A stretch of 64,000 nt of DNA, taken from Clitopilus passeckerianus. Lineage: Eukaryota; Basidiomycota; Agaricomycetes; Agaricales; Entolomataceae. Within the stretch, counting starts at the first letter, position 1, and each line of letters starts with the position of its first letter. The notes below the pieces were generated by a model that had not been told where the DNA came from, searched no databases, and was given only the letters and a program-made list of their open reading frames with translations. A program made the position numbers and the translations under genes. Below, piece by piece: positions 32,627-44,294 of the stretch. The stretch covers positions 186,001 through 250,000 of the forward strand of contig CALYLX010000098.1 in the NCBI GenBank assembly GCA_944990035.1, written 5' to 3'.

Positions 32627-35600
32627 TCAGGTCCACCAGACTTCCCCTTGCCGATTCAACGATACAGTCAAGTTACTGACAACAAGCTTCTGTTGGAGAG
32701 CCTCATAATTCCAGCTGGCCTTGGCCTGTCCATCAACTTTCACGTGAGTAGGTTTCGACCCTACCCCAAGAATGGTGATTTCTTGGACTTGTTGTTGAAC
32801 CTTGAATGCCCCTCGGCCGGAGATGGACAACCGGCCCTTCTGAGCGCTGAACGTGATTTCTCTGCTTGGACCAGGTGGATAGCTCACACCATCGTCGATG
32901 TAGGCCGTCCCGAAAGCATGACCGTTCTTCGCTTGGGAGATTAGGAGGGAGTAAGGGCCCTGCTGGGTTTCGTAGACGGTGTATCCTGGCTTCGCGTGAA
33001 GAAGAAGTGCAGCGCCATCGCGAACGTGGACGTTAATGTGCCCAAGGGGAGCCGAAAGGGTGGTAGGCGTCCCTACGGAAGCGTTCACCACGTCATGTGT
33101 GTACCAATCGCGCCAAGTCACATTTCCTCTTCCAGGGAATAAGCCTAATTCACATGTCAGCAAGCGATCCAGCACTGCGCTGAAAAATCTTACCGTCGAC
33201 CGTGGTGACATTAGGGCTCAGAACTGGGGTGACGAGGATGTCGCTTCCCACCATTAGTTGTGTAGACACGTTGTAGAGCTCCATCTCGTCCGGGAATTCA
33301 AAGAAAAGGGCTCGAACTGGAGGTGTCCCATATGTCGAGGAGTTCGCGAAGAGCGTATACTAGGGACAAATGAGTTACTTATTTATCAAGAAAGGTCGAT
33401 ACCTACCCAGTATGGCAGCATAGAATAACGGACTGTTATGGCAGTCCGTGATGCATTCGCTACGCTGTCCCATCGATAAGGTTCTTGGGATATTGCCCCT
33501 TTGATATTATGGTTCCGATAGAACGGTGTGAATGCAGAGAATTGCATCCACCGGTTGCAGAGTTCTTCATCGGTATTTCCGTCTGGAAACGGCATTAGTA
33601 CATGGTACACGTAATACTGGGATCCACGTACTGAAGCCACAGGTGTCCGCACCAACGAATGGAATCTGGAAAAGCTGGAACTGGAGGACGCCCTAGACGC
33701 AAATCAACAACAGAACTATTAGACTAAGTGTGGAACCTACAGCGATGTTGTGACGTAGATATGACCAGAGGCTGAAATTATCGCCGAGCTGGAGGTATCG
33801 TCAGTAAAGAGGCATTTCAGGATGTAGGCTGTACATACCCAGTGACCAGTCCACTTGCCCGAGGAAGCGAAGGTCGAGCGGCTTATAATGAACGGACGTT
33901 TCCCAGGGAAGATTTCCTTGAGGGAAGTGTGTGTCGCCTTCTCTTCCATCAAACCCCAGAGGTTGTGGACATCAAGTTCGGCTGCTCCTCCTGAGTGCGT
34001 GGCATTTGTCGCCAATGCATGAAGAGAGAGCCTTCCATTTCCTAAGGAGGGTTCACACCTCGTTTGCAAATATGGATGAGGTGCACTGACCGTTATGTAT
34101 GGCGTATGGTGGGGTGTTGAGATCAACTCCGCTTTGACTTCCTGCTCCAAGGCCCCGCCTTTCCAGAGATGAATCTGGCTGGCAGGTCGAAGTCCCGTTG
34201 ACGGTCATATTACCGCTCGGCCCCGAGACGGAAGGATCATAGCTAGATAACGAAAGAGAATCTTAAGCAAAGGAATCCGGAGCTGTCCAAGAGTTGTCCC
34301 ACCATTCAGGGTAGTCTGCAGGTAGAGCGGGTCAGCAGGCTCCACAGCACCCTGACGCGCGTGACGCACCTAACACCGGATTGCCTGGCTCCCCCGGAAG
34401 GATGAAAGGGACACTCGTGTTCGTCAAATTAGCCCCTGTACCACTGCGAGCCAGAGTAAGAGATCAGGAGAACCTTGGACAGCGGTAGGAGAGATCATAC
34501 CACGAGCCATCGCAGAAAGAACTTGCTTCGTTCATATCAAGCCATATTCCGGCATATTCGACGCCCGATTGACTCCAGTTTTTCAGCGCAGCCGTCCACC
34601 AATCTTGGGTGGTGTTGGCGAACCAATCGGGGAAGACCTGTTGACTGGCCTGAGGTATTGTGACATGGAAGCCTCGCAAAGCACGAACCGTGTATCCAGG
34701 CCAAACTTGGCCAACGTATTCTGAACCATCAGGGTTCTTAATGAAGACGTCTCTGCAATCATCTCGTCAGTGACGGTCACCATCTTATGGAAAGTGTCGA
34801 CGAACCTTTCAACACCACTGGTATAGGGGTCATACTAGGTGGTATTCGTGAGCTTTCCAAAGCGTAGTTAAGTCGTGATCAGGGGAACGCACGACGTCAG
34901 ATGAGTTGACCTGCTTTGGAATAGCAGCATCGACAATGGGGATATCTACAGAAACAGCCATGTCAATATGGGTCGGGCGGCGGAAAACCCTAACTGACAT
35001 CGCTGATGGTTTTTCGCCTGAGGAAGCATGAGAAATCATTGTTCGGCGGAGAAGAGATAGGAAACATACGAGTTCCCGAGTGAAGCCACGAACTTCCTCT
35101 GCCGGGAAGGATACGGGATCGCTAGTGAAATCTCGGACGGCGTGATAGAGATCGATGTCGTTCCACATGACTGGCACCAGAGTTAGCTCGACCACCTTTC
35201 TCCAAAGAAAATATAACATACCTTCCAAGGGGATATTAGCCGCCCTCATGTTTTCAACCTGAGATTTGGTGTCGTTGATATCCTTATAGCCCCACCTAGA
35301 TTGTGGTTAGTTTGTGGTTCTCCCATAAAGATACCTCAACCGTGAATCTTACCGGCAAAGCTGGAAGCCAAAGCCCCAATCCGGCTGCCAAGTGGGCAAG
35401 CCGACGAGAGCACCATACTGCTCGATTATGCTCTTCGGAGTGGGCCCGGAGAAGAAGTAGAAGTCAAGAACGCCACCAATCATGCGATACTGGATCAGCG
35501 ATGTGTTGGCGTTCTGCGGGGTCAGAAGTAGGACGTCACCTCCAGCAGCACTAGGAAAGGTAAGCGTCAGCCTGATGCAAAGCTCATCAACGAAAAGAAT

Positions 35601-36618
35601 ACCGACTTCATGAGAAAAACGCCATGGGACTGTGAACGACCGGTAGCTTCATTCAATCGGTGTTCCAGATACAGTGGGTGTGAGCCGTAACTGGAGGTAA
35701 TTTGGTCAGCGAGAATTAGGGTACACTGTGAAAGGACCACGAACATGTTTTCGTCAACAGGATCTGCTATGTCCCGGGCCCAAAAGGTTTGTATAGAACC
35801 GCCACCATCTACAAGGTTACGTCGGAACCCAGAACTTGCGACGACCTCGCCGAGTCCATAAATGTTGGTGTCACGTGGTAATGCAGATGTCACCTTTGAG
35901 TATCCAAGTTAGCGGGGAAGAAAGCAACAAGAAACATTAAAGGTTACCTGGAGATACTGTTTCTCGAAAATGAGCGGGAATCCGTCCAACGCCGTGGTAT
36001 TGTCACTAGCAATCACTGGTCCGACTGGGGTTGCAGGCAAGGATGAAATTCTAGTGTCAAACAGAGGCGCAGCCTTCGGTTCACTGCGTCTTGTGATCCA
36101 GAATGCGAATGGAGACGGCTCGTAATTGAAGACCAAATCTGATTTGCCTTTGGAAGCTCCTGATGTTATCGGCGGACGAGAAATAACCGATTGCGGTATG
36201 GTATACTGTTCATTTGCTTGGTCTGCGATCAAGACATGTAACCTGCCATATGGACTGGTAAGCATGTGAAATTGGTGATAAAAATAAAGATTCACCTTGT
36301 GGGTGTCTCGTATGATACTTGAATGGTCAGATTTGTAAAATCTTCTCCAAAAGCGTTGCAGGCCGTGCCAGCGAGTGACAGATGGGCAGATAGGCCGTAC
36401 GACGTCTCAGAAAGGCCATCCAGCGAATAACCTAAGTCATTTATCAATTACGTTCGGGATCTATCCCAACAGAACGCACCTGGACAGCCCGAGGTTGAGT
36501 TCTGAGCACTGTAAGAATCATTGTTGGTATTCAAGGAATTGAGAATGAAAGGATTCTGGGAGTCAGACCTTGTAAAGCCTAATCCAGCCACTATGGAGGC
36601 TAGAAATAGTCTTAACAT
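32627..36618 (-). CDS. Secreted alpha-glucosidase, glycoside hydrolase family 31
   Basis: GH31 enzyme that releases glucose from the non-reducing ends of maltose-type oligosaccharides outside the cell. The start at 36618 opens a signal peptide ([16 protein letters not shown]). The galactose-mutarotase-like N-domain contains YGLGEVV and HPLYLEHR; the barrel has [24 protein letters not shown], the nucleophile in [20 protein letters not shown] and the acid/base aspartate in HWLGDN, split by an intron. The C-terminal part has [17 protein letters not shown] and ends with GEVWWT and a stop at 32627-32629. Many NxS/T sites suggest N-glycosylation. About twenty introns are present. Length of roughly 900 residues fits secreted fungal GH31 enzymes. 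No break was seen. Maltase is the likeliest activity; other alpha-glycosides are possible. Confidence 0.93.
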
Positions 36619-39050
36619 GACCGTTCAAGTTAGGTCGGCCACGATTTTCTGGGCGTTTTGGTCGGCAGCGGAGTCGTTCGTAAAAGCAAAAAGGGTCCCG
36701 AACTAGCCTGGCGTCATCTCTGACCACTATAAAGCAGTCTTCAATCAGGTGCTTCCGTCATTTCGCAGGCGACGATGACAAGCAGAACATCTGTTCCATT
36801 CTCATAGCCGAATAGATGCTCCACGACGAGCAACGCGGGGGCGACGAGTGGTAGATGTAGAACTGGTGCATAGAACGCTGGAGGCTACTTTCGTCAGTTT
36901 CCAGAAGCCCAGAAGGAAGCGATCAGGGTTGAGGCGTGACTTACACGGACACGTGATCGAAATTTAACTTTAGGGTAAATTTACGTAAATAACGAAAGCC
37001 CCCAACCATAGCGATTGGCGAATGGGTTTACACGCTAATTTCCGCCACCGGCCTGGCAACTCAAAATCGTCTCTTCCTGGAAAGGTGTTCACAACGAGGT
37101 TCAATAGGCCACTTGCAGGGGAGATGAAGCATACAATCTCCACGTAAAAGGCGACTCGTATGCCATCGAACTGAGGTCCTTTCGGAGGTACAGTCTCCGG
37201 GTCAGTGACCTGTGGAGATACCTTCACAATACAAATTTCGAAATCCTTGATCTCGCACGCAAGTCTTTATAAACGAGAGATACTTGGACAATGTAACAAG
37301 ACAACAAACGGGTGGTTTCAACGCGCACATTGACATGAGATGCCTTCTGAAGATCCTGAGACCGTCGTCGCCGTTGAGCAGCGTCAGGGACGTATGCGAC
37401 AGCATCTCACCTGCCTTAAGACCGTTTCTATCAATGTAGAGTCACGTCATGGGAAAATCCCCCTTCATTCGAAGCGCCACAAAAAACATTGACGCTGACT
37501 CTGGAAGGCGCACTGAGCTGGGTCAAGGGCGTGTCTTTGTGTGTTGCCTGGCTGGCGAGCGTAGACAAGAACAATTGGCGGAGGCATTTGCCGGCAATTG
37601 TCTGGTTCCCTTCACCAAGTAAAGAAGACGTAAAATGTCCAAACCTTGCTGCCTCGAGCAATGGAATTTTCTCAGGCCAAAAAACTTGAGGACCCTGGAC
37701 CCATTGACCTGATGATCTAGTCCGTTTGACAGATGTTATTCCGCGTACACTACGCGCGGAGGCACCTGAGCCAGCCTTTTCGTCAAACATTTCGTGCCCT
37801 CAGGCCTCATGCTCATGACAGCGTACATCTTGCCCCACGCCATGGAGTCATCCAGCGCCTCTTTCTCCCAAAGAGTGGGGTCTCGCACATCTCTGGAAGA
37901 TTTTATCACACACGTTCTAGCACCCCACTTTGGTGCCTCTGGGCCCCGGGGACTCCCCGCTGGAATCGCATTAGCACACCTCTCCCCGCAGTCACTAGCC
38001 ATATGAGCAACTGTCATAAAACATATCCGCATCTCAACCTAATTGATTGTGTCGCTTGATTGGGAGGCGGGCCTCCAGCCGTTACCGTCTGTCGCGATTC
38101 GGCTCTCGAGAAGATGTGTTGTTTGTATGGTGACAGTCGTGTGTAAGACAGGTGGTGATGACAGATAGGGATCGTTAAACTTTCCAATTACTCGATTTGT
38201 GAAGCATCCTAAGCGAGCGAAAGAACTAAACTCTGTCGACGACCGCGTCAAACCCGGAGGAGTTGCGTATTGGGCAAAAACAGATTTCATGTCGGCGAGG
38301 GGGAGTTGTCGCATCGCTCAAGCATACGCCGACCTGGGGGTCTCGGGGAGCATACGGAAGGCGTAGGCCAAATGAGATAAAGGTCAGGATCCTCTGAGAT
38401 GACGGGGCATTTGTAACACCTCATCATTCGTTTGTAACTTGGGTGGGGGACCGAGGCTGTGTTTTCGAAGCATGACGGAGTTAGATATCACAGATACGCA
38501 CGTTGGGAAGGCGTGCATGAAGTTGATGCAATGATAATCAATGTGGAACCATGCGAGGAGAGAGAGGTATCACGAGAACCAGTTTAGAGCAATTGAGGGG
38601 GGAAAGAGGGCGTTGATGTGGACGTGGAGAAAGTCCTCGGCCAGACTACCGAGACAGTCCAGATTTAGCCACGTAACGATCAGATAACCTCGTCTAATTT
38701 CCGAGAAGTCGAGACCACCAACCGGGGTGAAGTATCCTGAAGCAGCTTGGAGCTAAGTGTCTGGGGGAATGTTGAAATTGAGTGGATAAAATCCAGGCAG
38801 GGGGCGAAATAAATATATTTCGCCCCTCGTAATATTTGCTGAGTTCTGACAATCGACGTTCAAACAGCAGACGAGAAATACTTCCAAGTCGTTTAATCCA
38901 ACGCGCGGCTGGAATCGCTCGTCTACCATGCACTTCGCGGTCATGTTTGCACCCTCGATGCGGAGGGCATGACTGAGGAAAGAGGAAATTACCCACACTA
39001 GGGTCTTTCTAATTGTTTGTGTTGACATCTACATACCGTAGAAAACTATT
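36619..39050. other. 2.4 kb spacer with small unassigned frames
   Basis: Upstream of the alpha-glucosidase and downstream of uridine phosphorylase. Frames at 37431-37790, 37736-38032 and 38039-38314 (all minus) are not recognisable. A 91-codon minus frame at 38753-39028 starts 23 bases after the uridine phosphorylase stop and is probably part of its 3' UTR or an unproven small gene. One inverted repeat is listed separately. Confidence 0.45.
38801..38826. repeat. Perfect 10-base inverted repeat
   Basis: Arms GGGGCGAAAT (38801-38810) and ATTTCGCCCC (38817-38826) flank the six-base spacer AAATAT. It lies in the 3' flank of uridine phosphorylase, where an RNA hairpin could form; function unknown. 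Confidence 0.65.
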
Positions 39051-40567
39051 TTACGCTTGGATCTCCCAAACACTTGTTTTCTCCGGATGAAGCCGCTAAC
39101 CCAGGCCCTCAGAAAAAAGATGACCCTCTTAGAACAAAAAACTTACGTCCGAGGAAATGCCAGTGTTACAAAGCGCTTCCAACATGCTCTGCGCGGAGGT
39201 TTCAGACAAAGATGTGATGAGGCATACGTTATACACACCCGACCAGTCCATCGCTCGAGCTCAACGACGCGTTCTGGGGTGATAAAATCCTGAGAGGTAC
39301 GAGAGGCAAAGACAATCTGAGCAGCGGCAGCCCTAATGACCGTGTCTGGTGATGCAACAGGGAGTGTTGAGATGATAGGAGACGACGGAGCAGAGGCCGC
39401 CGGGCTAACGGGATGTGTCGTAAGCGGAGGTGCCTCCGCCTTCTTTCCCGTACGTTGTACCCTCCAACAAGCGGCGAGGTGATAAAGGTGGAAGGTTTCC
39501 ATCTTCGGACATCTTTAGACCTGAGGGTCTGGAACAAGCTATACGGGAGACCCTCACCTCCAGGGTTGCAACCTTCGGCACCGCAGTACGCAAAGTCTCC
39601 AGCAAATCAGAGTTCTGATCAGGAAAAGAGGTTTGTCTCCCCTGCGATGAATAGAAACTGGAGAAATATTTCAGCCTCCGATTGGACGTAAACAAGTATA
39701 ATAAGGGGACCTATCAGCAGACGCATTGACCGTGCCTGCCAGGATCGGATTTTCAGTTACGTTATTCTCGGGAGCCTTCTGCTGCAACGCTTTCTGAATC
39801 TAACAAAATTCGTTGACTATGGCTGATCAACAAGGAGAGACGCGGCATATACTTCGAGATGAAGAATATTGTCGGCATGAACCTTGACAAGGGAGGTCAT
39901 TATTTTGTGGTTCGTATGCGAGTCTTCGGTTTACTTACTGGCTTGCTGATTTTGTACGGAGATTCAACAGAGCTCTCCGGGTTGACAAAATCGAAGTCTA
40001 CATTTCGATTGATCGAAACGCAGGATTCTGGAACGACGACTGTTCCAACAGGAACGTCGACAAGAGCGCCACAAGACCCTAACCTGCCCCAAGCTCAACG
40101 AGACTGAATATAGGTGTGAAAGCAGACTAACCTGATGATACACACATCGCCACTGACGCATTCTCGCACCTCTCTTACAAAAAAGTCCATGTTCGGACTT
40201 CCCATGCCAATACTCACGATTGAGACAGGAGTTCCCTTGTAGCGGCCTGTGATCGTCAAAAAGCCTCTTTCGGATGACAAGGTAAAGGGCTTGGGATCAG
40301 GATCGAGAAACTTGGCTATACGGTTCGCTCTGGAGGGCGATCCTACTGTCACCTGAGAAGAAAGCCAGGCTCGTGAAGGCTCGATGCTCCCAGTCTGGTT
40401 GTTTTGCTTACGATGCGGTTTGCGACCTCGCCGGGGCGCAATCCTAGATGATAAACACGCTGATCTGCGGTTCGAGGAAAATCTGAATTGAAATGTAAGC
40501 ATCAACTTCCTGTAAAGCGCTTCGTGACATCGAACAATTCACTTGCGTCGGTCAGAAGATCCTTCAT
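39051..40567 (-). CDS. Uridine phosphorylase
   Basis: Pyrimidine salvage enzyme that splits uridine with phosphate into uracil and ribose-1-phosphate. It is scattered over many small exons. Exon 1 is 40543-40567 (MKDLLTDA) and exon 2 is 40412-40482, ending GLRPGEVANRI. The next exons read TVGSPSRANRIAKFL (phosphate-binding loop), VSIVSIGMGSPNMDFFVRE, RLGSCGALVDVPVGTVVVP, NVDFDFVNPESS, NASADSFYSSQGR and LEMETFHLYHLAACW, whose METF is the ribose- and uracil-binding site. A proline/serine-rich loop of about 35 residues follows, typical of fungal forms, then AAAAQIVFASRTSQDFI and terminal exons giving SMLEALCNTGISSD and RLHPEKTSVWEIQA with stop at 39051. Each join keeps frame and restores family sequence, so the gene appears intact at about 300 residues. 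Confidence 0.9.
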
Positions 40568-42876
40568 TGGTGATAAACAGATAAATCGAGTCTTGACGAT
40601 GAAAACGTCGAGAATCAGATTCCGAAATCTTGTCACTGTCACGGCTGTGACCAATCGTTACATTGCCATGTTTTATTTACCATGCAAGTCTGACTCGGAT
40701 TGCATCTTGCAACGAACGAAGGTCCGGTTAGGCTATGACGATTGCTCATTCAAGTATAATGGATGTCTAAAAGGCTTATCCGTCTCTGTCCTCCATCCCT
40801 ATGTTGCTGAAGATCTCTGTTTTCCTGTGGTGAATTTTCAGTCGCCGACAAGACCTTCGTTGTTGCCCCAGTCACCCGGAAAAGGGTTACCACCGATCGA
40901 TCATAGATGATCGTCTCTCAGGCTAGGGACGCTGTGGCAGGCTAGGCGCGGAAAGAAGTCAACACCACCTGCCGCCTTCTCGAGTCACGCGATGGAAAAG
41001 CTAATTCTTCTGACAGTTTTGGTATCACTTTCATCCCATGCATCCAGGTAACCTTGCCATGTGTCTGGTATCAAAGATTCGGAACGAGCGGCTTGGGACC
41101 GGCCCTGATATACCCGCTCTCCCCGTTCTACCTCTCAGCTGAAGGGATATCATCGACTTTGTTGACCCGGTGCTTCTGTTATCAGTCCTAACACCCGAGG
41201 TTATACAGAGAAGCCTGCGACATGTTAATAACCGCTGAATTCATAGGATAGAAGTCTGTCCCTCGACGTTCCCCCAGGATGCATTTTATTTCATGAGTAG
41301 ATTGGAACCGAATCAGGCTGCTGAGCGAGCGCTGGCAGCTCTGCTTCACCATATACCGACAAACCACCGACATTATCTCAACCTGACGTTCGTTCAGGTC
41401 AAGCGACCTCGACTTGAAGATCGATGGTAATGACAAACCTTTCTTGTTCTTCTCTGAGGCTGGAATACGCTGACCGCATCGACGCGCGGCTCCCAGCTGT
41501 CATGGCGGAATTGACCCATCACTGACTGCGTACTGGCTGTTAGCGTTTTCAAGCATCTGATCACTCCGGGCCCCACCTACAACATCATCCCCATCTGCGA
41601 GCATCGCAAGAAGCCGTCGCTAAAATTGATGCAAACAGGCGAATTCGTCGTGTTCTAGGTTCTGTTTCCATTTGGGTACCCTAGGGCATCCTCTGCTTTC
41701 ATCAAGTGGCCCTCGTTAGGCTTCAGGACTCGATCCTGACTTGGAGGCCAGTTGCTTGACTCCGTCGGGGAACGGTGGGTGATTAGCTCCTTCAAAAGAT
41801 CAGCAGTGTGTAAATCATCGCCGACAATGTATTGAGCACCGGTAGAGGGAAGATGATCAGTCATTGGCGGACTCACACCTGGAATCGAAGGTGTCGAAGG
41901 TGTCGAGGCTGCTTTCCAGTGCCGCTGATCTATTCCGCTCAACTCGGGGCCGGACGGCTTCTTCTGTCCATCACACGCTAATATCACCCCACTGGTGAGG
42001 GAAAATCCTTGATTGTGGTACGCAGAAATCCTCTGAGTGATTTGTCCTCTCAAGGGGACAGTGTCCTACGTTAGAACAGTTGTTTACTCGATGAGCTCCT
42101 CCGAGGCTCCGAGCCGCCGTCAATATCTGGGTCTGCCGGCGCCAGATCAAAATTGGGAAACAGGCCCAGGGATATCCGTAGATATGTCTAAATTTGAACG
42201 TCCTGATTTGTGCCACCCCAAATTATGTTTGGTGTGAACTCTGTTCCTAACTCACTAGACTAAACCATTCTAGGAAAGCACCAGGATTCATGGGACTCGA
42301 CGGATTGCAACAATGACGTCTGGGAAAGGAACGGTGTGGCTTCTGGTTGGATCCTGCACCCATGTTGAGGGTCTCTTTTCGGATATATCCGTATCGAGAT
42401 TTCCAGGAATATGGGTCGGATGGTCAACTGAAAATGGCAATTTTGGAAGCAGGGTGTAGCCAGTCAGAGCTTCCTCCGACTGTTTCGACGAAATACCGTT
42501 GACGGTACCTGTGTAACCCTGTGTTGTAAGGGTTGATCATGCAAGCGGTGTCATGCTCCGCGAGTCGAGAATCGAGATTCACTCAGAAAGATCGAGCTGA
42601 CCTGTTTTGCAATCTCTCGGGTTAATACGTCAATGGTTGCTTGCTTCTGCATCTCTGTGCAAACAACAAAGTGAAGAGGTTTGTTCTCGGATAATAGCAA
42701 CGACCTTCTTCACTTCCACCACCAGGTTCCCTTCTTCCCTTCCACCACAGAGTCACCAGTTTCTCTTGGCCCCTCAGCTAGTCCGGCACCGTTAGGCTCT
42801 ACCCCAGACCCTATCGGCCACCACTTGCCCTTCAAGCCACGTGCGAGAACCTACAGAACTAACCAACGTATCCCTC
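40568..42876. other. 2.3 kb spacer upstream of the HMG-box gene
   Basis: No gene was established. A minus-strand frame at 41655-42053 (132 codons, proline/serine-rich) and an overlapping one at 41971-42216 have no recognisable domain. The stretch may include a long leader and promoter for the HMG-box regulator; such regulators often have long upstream regions in mushrooms. Confidence 0.45.
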
Positions 42877-44294
42877 ATGAGTCCGAACGGCTTCAACGGC
42901 GCGTCTCATCTGCAATTGGACACCTCCCACCACCCATACAAGTCAAGCGTTCATAGAAACGGCGGCGAGGAGAGGGGGTCAATATCTGGTTCAGACGATG
43001 GCAATTATCTCCCGTATACAGATGCAGTAAAGTACGAGGTGGACTGCGAAGGTGAGTAGGTTTTCGCTGAGGTCCAATAGAGGTCCTGACTTTCCCTGCC
43101 AGATGATAATGCTGCCCTCATATCTCAAACTCTAAATACGGACGGCACTCCAAAGCGACCCATGAATGCCTTCATGATTTTCGCCCGCCGTAGACGGCCT
43201 CAGGTATCATCTGAGAATCAAGCCATGAGAACGGGAGAGATTAGCAAAATATTGAGCAAAGAGTGGAATGCCATGCCGCCTGTGAGTTTGACCCGTTCGG
43301 AACGTGGATTAATGCTGAATTATAGAGATAGGTAGAGAAGCAGTTTTATCAGGACCAGGCTCGTCAGTTGAAAGACACTTTCAATTCAAAGTATCCTGAT
43401 TATGTCTATCGACGTCGGCCAAACCACTCCCGTCGGCCCCGTCGAAAGCACGATGGTGGAGACCCCCAAAACTCCAGCTCCACATCAGACGACTTTGGCC
43501 CCGACGATTCTTCAGAATCGCCGACAGACACCAGAGACCAAAAAGAGCTGGATCACTTCTCTAATCTTCATCGGACGACGTCAACGGGCGCTGGGGAGCA
43601 CAACGACATCCCCAGGTTCCCTTTCAATCGCGCTGATTACACGTACCCCAACCCGCCATCGTCCTTTCATTCCAACGACCAGTCAAGCAAATCATTTGGC
43701 TCTCATTCCCTAGAAACCGGAGCTGCGTCTCTGCCTGCGATGTCTAGCCTTTCCGCCAATACTCAAAGTCGCCCATCGTCGATGTATAACACCGAGAACT
43801 CCACTTCAAATGGGAGCTGGGGGCTTCCACCCGTCAGACCGTCGTCGTCGTCCTCTTCATGGATAGATGGAGATGTCAACCGCACTTATCAGCCCGTCGG
43901 CATCCATAAGTCTCCCTCGTTCAACAGCGGATGGCCACGGCCACCTTCCAGTCTCTCGGGCACGACGACATCTAACTATGCCCTCCCTCAGCTCATGGGA
44001 ACGGAAGCAATACTTGACACCTCTACGCCCCACTCTTCGACAACAGCCTACGCCGGCAACGGAATGTCGTCCGGTGCCTTCTACAACTCGCGACACTACG
44101 ACAATCATGGTCATAATCTCATGGCACCTTCGACCACCCCCTCCGGTCAATATCAAAACGGTTCTTTCCGTGACACAGCCAGCTATTTAAATCGCAGTGC
44201 ATCACAAGAACTCCCTTCGATATCCAATTACTCGATGCATTCGGCGTCTCACACTGGGACCAATAATATACATGGTAACTGGACTAGAGATTAG
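42877..44294 (+). CDS. HMG-box transcription factor
   Basis: Sequence-specific HMG-box (SOX/MATA type) DNA-binding regulator. Three exons join in frame: 42877-43051, 43103-43281 and 43332-44294, giving about 438 residues. The box starts with PKRPMNAFMIFARRRRPQV near residue 80, continues with TGEISKILSKEWNAMP, and after the second intron EKQFYQDQARQLKDTFNSKYPDYVYRRRP. This arrangement, with the second intron inside the box and a basic RRRPNHSRRPRRK tail, fits agaricomycete HMG-box regulators. The long C-terminal part is rich in serine, asparagine, proline and tyrosine and probably is a disordered activation or repression region. The start at 42877 is the first ATG in frame with the box; an earlier open region is in another frame and taken as leader. 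Developmental or mating roles are known for relatives, but not shown here. Confidence 0.9.

Noticed and set aside
38753..39028. Small secreted lectin-like (cyanovirin-type) gene
   Set aside because: A short stretch (LRIEGANMTAKC) is suggestive, but the rest of the domain does not follow in any frame and there is no signal peptide.
39405..39695. Two separate small minus-strand genes near 39.1-39.7 kb
   Set aside because: The frames are exons of uridine phosphorylase; the apparent start near 39515 is inside an intron.
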